The notes beneath the pieces were generated by a model, which saw only the letters and a list, made by a program, of their open reading frames with translations, was not told where the DNA came from and did no database searches. From the NCBI RefSeq assembly GCF_000003605.2, contig NW_003155758.1:50142-60524 (forward strand): a stretch of DNA of 10,383 bases, given 5' to 3'. The position numbers and the translations under genes were made by a program. The DNA comes from Saccoglossus kowalevskii. Taxonomy: Eukaryota; Hemichordata; Enteropneusta; Harrimaniidae. Shown here piece by piece: positions 9,102 through 10,383 of this stretch. Position 1 is the first letter of the stretch, and each line of letters opens with the position of its first letter.

Positions 9102-9697
9102 GTGAGTGTACTATGACTTTCTTGGAATAAAATTGTGATATTCCATACAATATTTAACAGTAAATAATAAAAATTACAACTCAGTTGATATTTTACTACA
9201 TTGTTATAACAACACACTATTGCAGTAATTTTTTTAAATGAGGGAACAGGGGCACAGCGCCCTCATGCCATGGCCATGCTGCCACTTGCTCTGGGGAGCA
9301 GATCCTCTTGAAACCATAAAATTCTGAATGACCAGGGGTCACATGTGGCCAGTCTTCAACTATGACCTGTCTGATAGTAATTTTGGTCCCAAGGAAGCCA
9401 TAAAATGTTCCATTTTAACTTCACACCCTGGTAGAACCCTATCTCCTCCACTTGGTGGCGCCGCTGAATTGCAGTGTTCCCTCTTGCATTTTTTTCTAGA
9501 AAAACCCCTGCTATTCAGTTGCCTCGCTGTTCATTGTGTCATGACCAATTAACGTAACTATATGGAATATGTTAATCATCTATTGTGTTCATTGTTGTGA
9601 TCATTGACTTTGTTATTATCAAAAAAGGGTGGGGGGGAGCTACTGTATAATGTCTTGGAGAACGCTGCTCAGAGATATGTAAATTGTATGACTGTAG
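9102..9697 (+). other. Intron between the two PRDM exons (596 bp)
   Basis: GT-AG intron inferred from the phase-1 donor GTGAGT at 9102 and the phase-matched acceptor TGTAG at 9693-9697. Both frames are blocked by stops between the exons. Most of its middle is a GC-richer inverted-repeat insert (9238-9497). A short G run lies at 9628-9637. The reading frame of the downstream exon is open back to at least 9604, but that stretch has no protein resemblance I recognise, and its AG sites are out of phase with the upstream exon. Confidence 0.7.
9238..9497. mobile_element. Inverted-repeat insert inside the PRDM intron
   Basis: The left end ATGAGGGAACAGGGGCACAG and the next bases CGCC pair, with gaps, with the right end GGCGCCGCTGAATTGCAGTG followed by TTCCCTC. 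Both sides carry a run of T (9229-9235, 9490-9496). The insert is clearly richer in GC than the surrounding intron. It has an open frame of about 74 codons with no resemblance to known proteins. The features suggest a MITE-like or SINE-like insertion. Confidence 0.5.
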
Positions 9698-9801
9698 GTG
9701 TATGGACAAAGACGCTTATTAAGGAAGGTACACTCTATGGACCGTATGGAGGTGAAAAGAAGAAAATACAAGATCACTGTGATCCATACTATTCTTGGGA
9801 G
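9698..9801 (+). CDS. PRDM3/16-like gene, exon with N-terminal PR domain core
   Basis: Second coding exon of the same gene. It encodes (G)VWTKTLIKEGTLYGPY, then GGEKKKIQDHCDPYYSWE. The G(V/I)W-K--I--G---GPY-GE pattern is the hallmark opening of PR domains, and the closing D-Y-WE matches the 'DPSYGWE' I recall from PRDM3/16. The 5' edge is GTAG|GT. It splits a glycine codon so that the single G left by the 9101 donor restores GGT. Every other plausible upstream AG (9627, 9639, 9660, 9672, 9674) gives the wrong phase, which singles out 9698. The pyrimidine tract before it is weak. The 3' edge is TGGGAG|GTGAGA, a good donor in phase 0. The rest of the PR domain (SET core, substrate groove) and any C2H2 zinc fingers are outside the window. 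Other PRDM members remain possible, but a PR domain itself is well supported. Confidence 0.85.
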
Positions 9802-10383
9802 GTGAGATATAACATTCTGTAATAATTGGGTGGTGGCGCTGTTGTGAGATACAGAAATGTAATGGTGATAAAGATTTTCCATAACATAATTTTCCAAACT
9901 AGTTTAATTCTATGTGTTTTTATAATTATTTCTGGTCCCATTAATGAATTATTAATAGAATTAATTAGTTTGAATCAGTAAAAACTAAAGTTATGAAAAT
10001 CTATGTGACTTCAAATTTGGGTCTGAATCGCATATCACTCCAGTTGCACACCCTTGTCTTGTAAATGATTGGTATATACAGTCAAACCTGTCTATAGCGG
10101 CCACCCAAGGGACTTTGAAATTTTGGCCTTTATAGACAGGTGGCCTTTCTATACAGGTTCACTAATTTATTCATGAATATTAATTAGGCACTGAATGTAT
10201 TAAAACGGATCTCGCAACCCCATTTGACACACTATTACACTACTGTACACAGTATCCTAACACTTTATTACAAATAAAAATGTTGATTTTAAATTGTATT
10301 ATGTAAACTAAAATCGATCATTGCACAATAATGAGTACCGGTAGTATGAAAATTATTTGAAGATTTGTACAGTAAAGTTCATG
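9802..10383 (+). other. Start of the next PRDM intron, to the end of the window
   Basis: Begins with GTGAGA after the phase-0 exon end. No further exon continuing the PR domain was found before 10383, so the intron is longer than 580 bp. It is AT-rich and contains a short inverted-repeat element at 10083-10162. Nothing else recognisable was seen. Confidence 0.65.
10083..10162. repeat. Short inverted-repeat element in intron
   Basis: ACCTGTCTATAGCGGCCACC at 10086-10105 faces the approximate complement GGTGGCCTTTCTATACAGGT at 10139-10158. Between them lies GCCTTTATAGACAGG, another copy of the same motif. The result is a compact set of alternating CTATAG-GGCCAC motifs of about 80 bp, typical of a small interspersed repeat. 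Flanking duplications were not resolved. Confidence 0.55.

Noticed and set aside
9328-9552. 74-codon open frame between the PRDM exons
   Set aside because: It lies inside the inverted-repeat insert of the intron and resembles no protein.
9604-9697. Upstream extension of the second PRDM exon in the same frame
   Set aside because: Frame is open, but the AG sites there are not in phase with the first exon's donor, and the peptide does not resemble the PR-domain lead-in, which the first exon already supplies.
1-10383. tRNA, rRNA, CRISPR or bacterial-type operon
   Set aside because: No cloverleaf, conserved rRNA stretch, regular spacer array or contiguous long genes found on either strand by eye.

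Overview
This is a strongly AT-rich eukaryotic window, most likely from an invertebrate. A lophotrochozoan such as a bivalve mollusc is my best guess, from the low GC, the dense short foldback repeats and the exon/intron style; nothing here proves the clade. There is no sign of bacterial gene organisation. All long stretches without stop codons are short and fall in repeats or introns, apart from two small exons near the right end.

The only supported gene is the 5' part of a PRDM-family (PR/SET domain) gene on the + strand. One exon (about 8994-9101) ends at a consensus AG|GTGAGT donor in phase 1. The next (9698-9801) starts in phase 1 and ends at GAG|GTGAGA. Joined, they encode an acidic N-terminus and the first third of a PR domain (GVWTK...GPYGGE...SWE). 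From memory of the family this is closest to PRDM3 (MECOM/EVI1) and PRDM16. The rest of the PR domain and any zinc fingers must lie beyond 10383. A perfect 'pyrimidine tract-CAG|GTAAG' site at 8545-8562, upstream of the first recognised exon, could be a recursive-splicing ratchet point or the end of a 5' UTR exon.

Positions 1-8990 look like intergenic or long-intron DNA built from small non-autonomous elements. In order: a weak inverted-repeat unit (1296-1467); a 'tactgtaaa'-type element (2080-2274); an A-rich tract (2340-2720); a foldback element of about 400 bp (3307-3714); one family present twice (4012-4230 and 5112-5284); a second family present twice (4419-4778 and 7904-8315), whose first copy has a 14-bp flanking direct repeat; a decayed 'tactgtaaa' element (6002-6172); an array of three diverged units of about 155 bp (6300-6830); and a short direct-repeat region (7768-7866). 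Two more inverted-repeat elements lie in the introns of the PRDM gene (9238-9497 and 10083-10162).

No rRNA, tRNA, CRISPR array or complete protein gene was recognised. I see no new multi-gene system. The points most worth checking are the PRDM exon pair, the ratchet-like splice site, and the two-copy family with its large terminal foldback.
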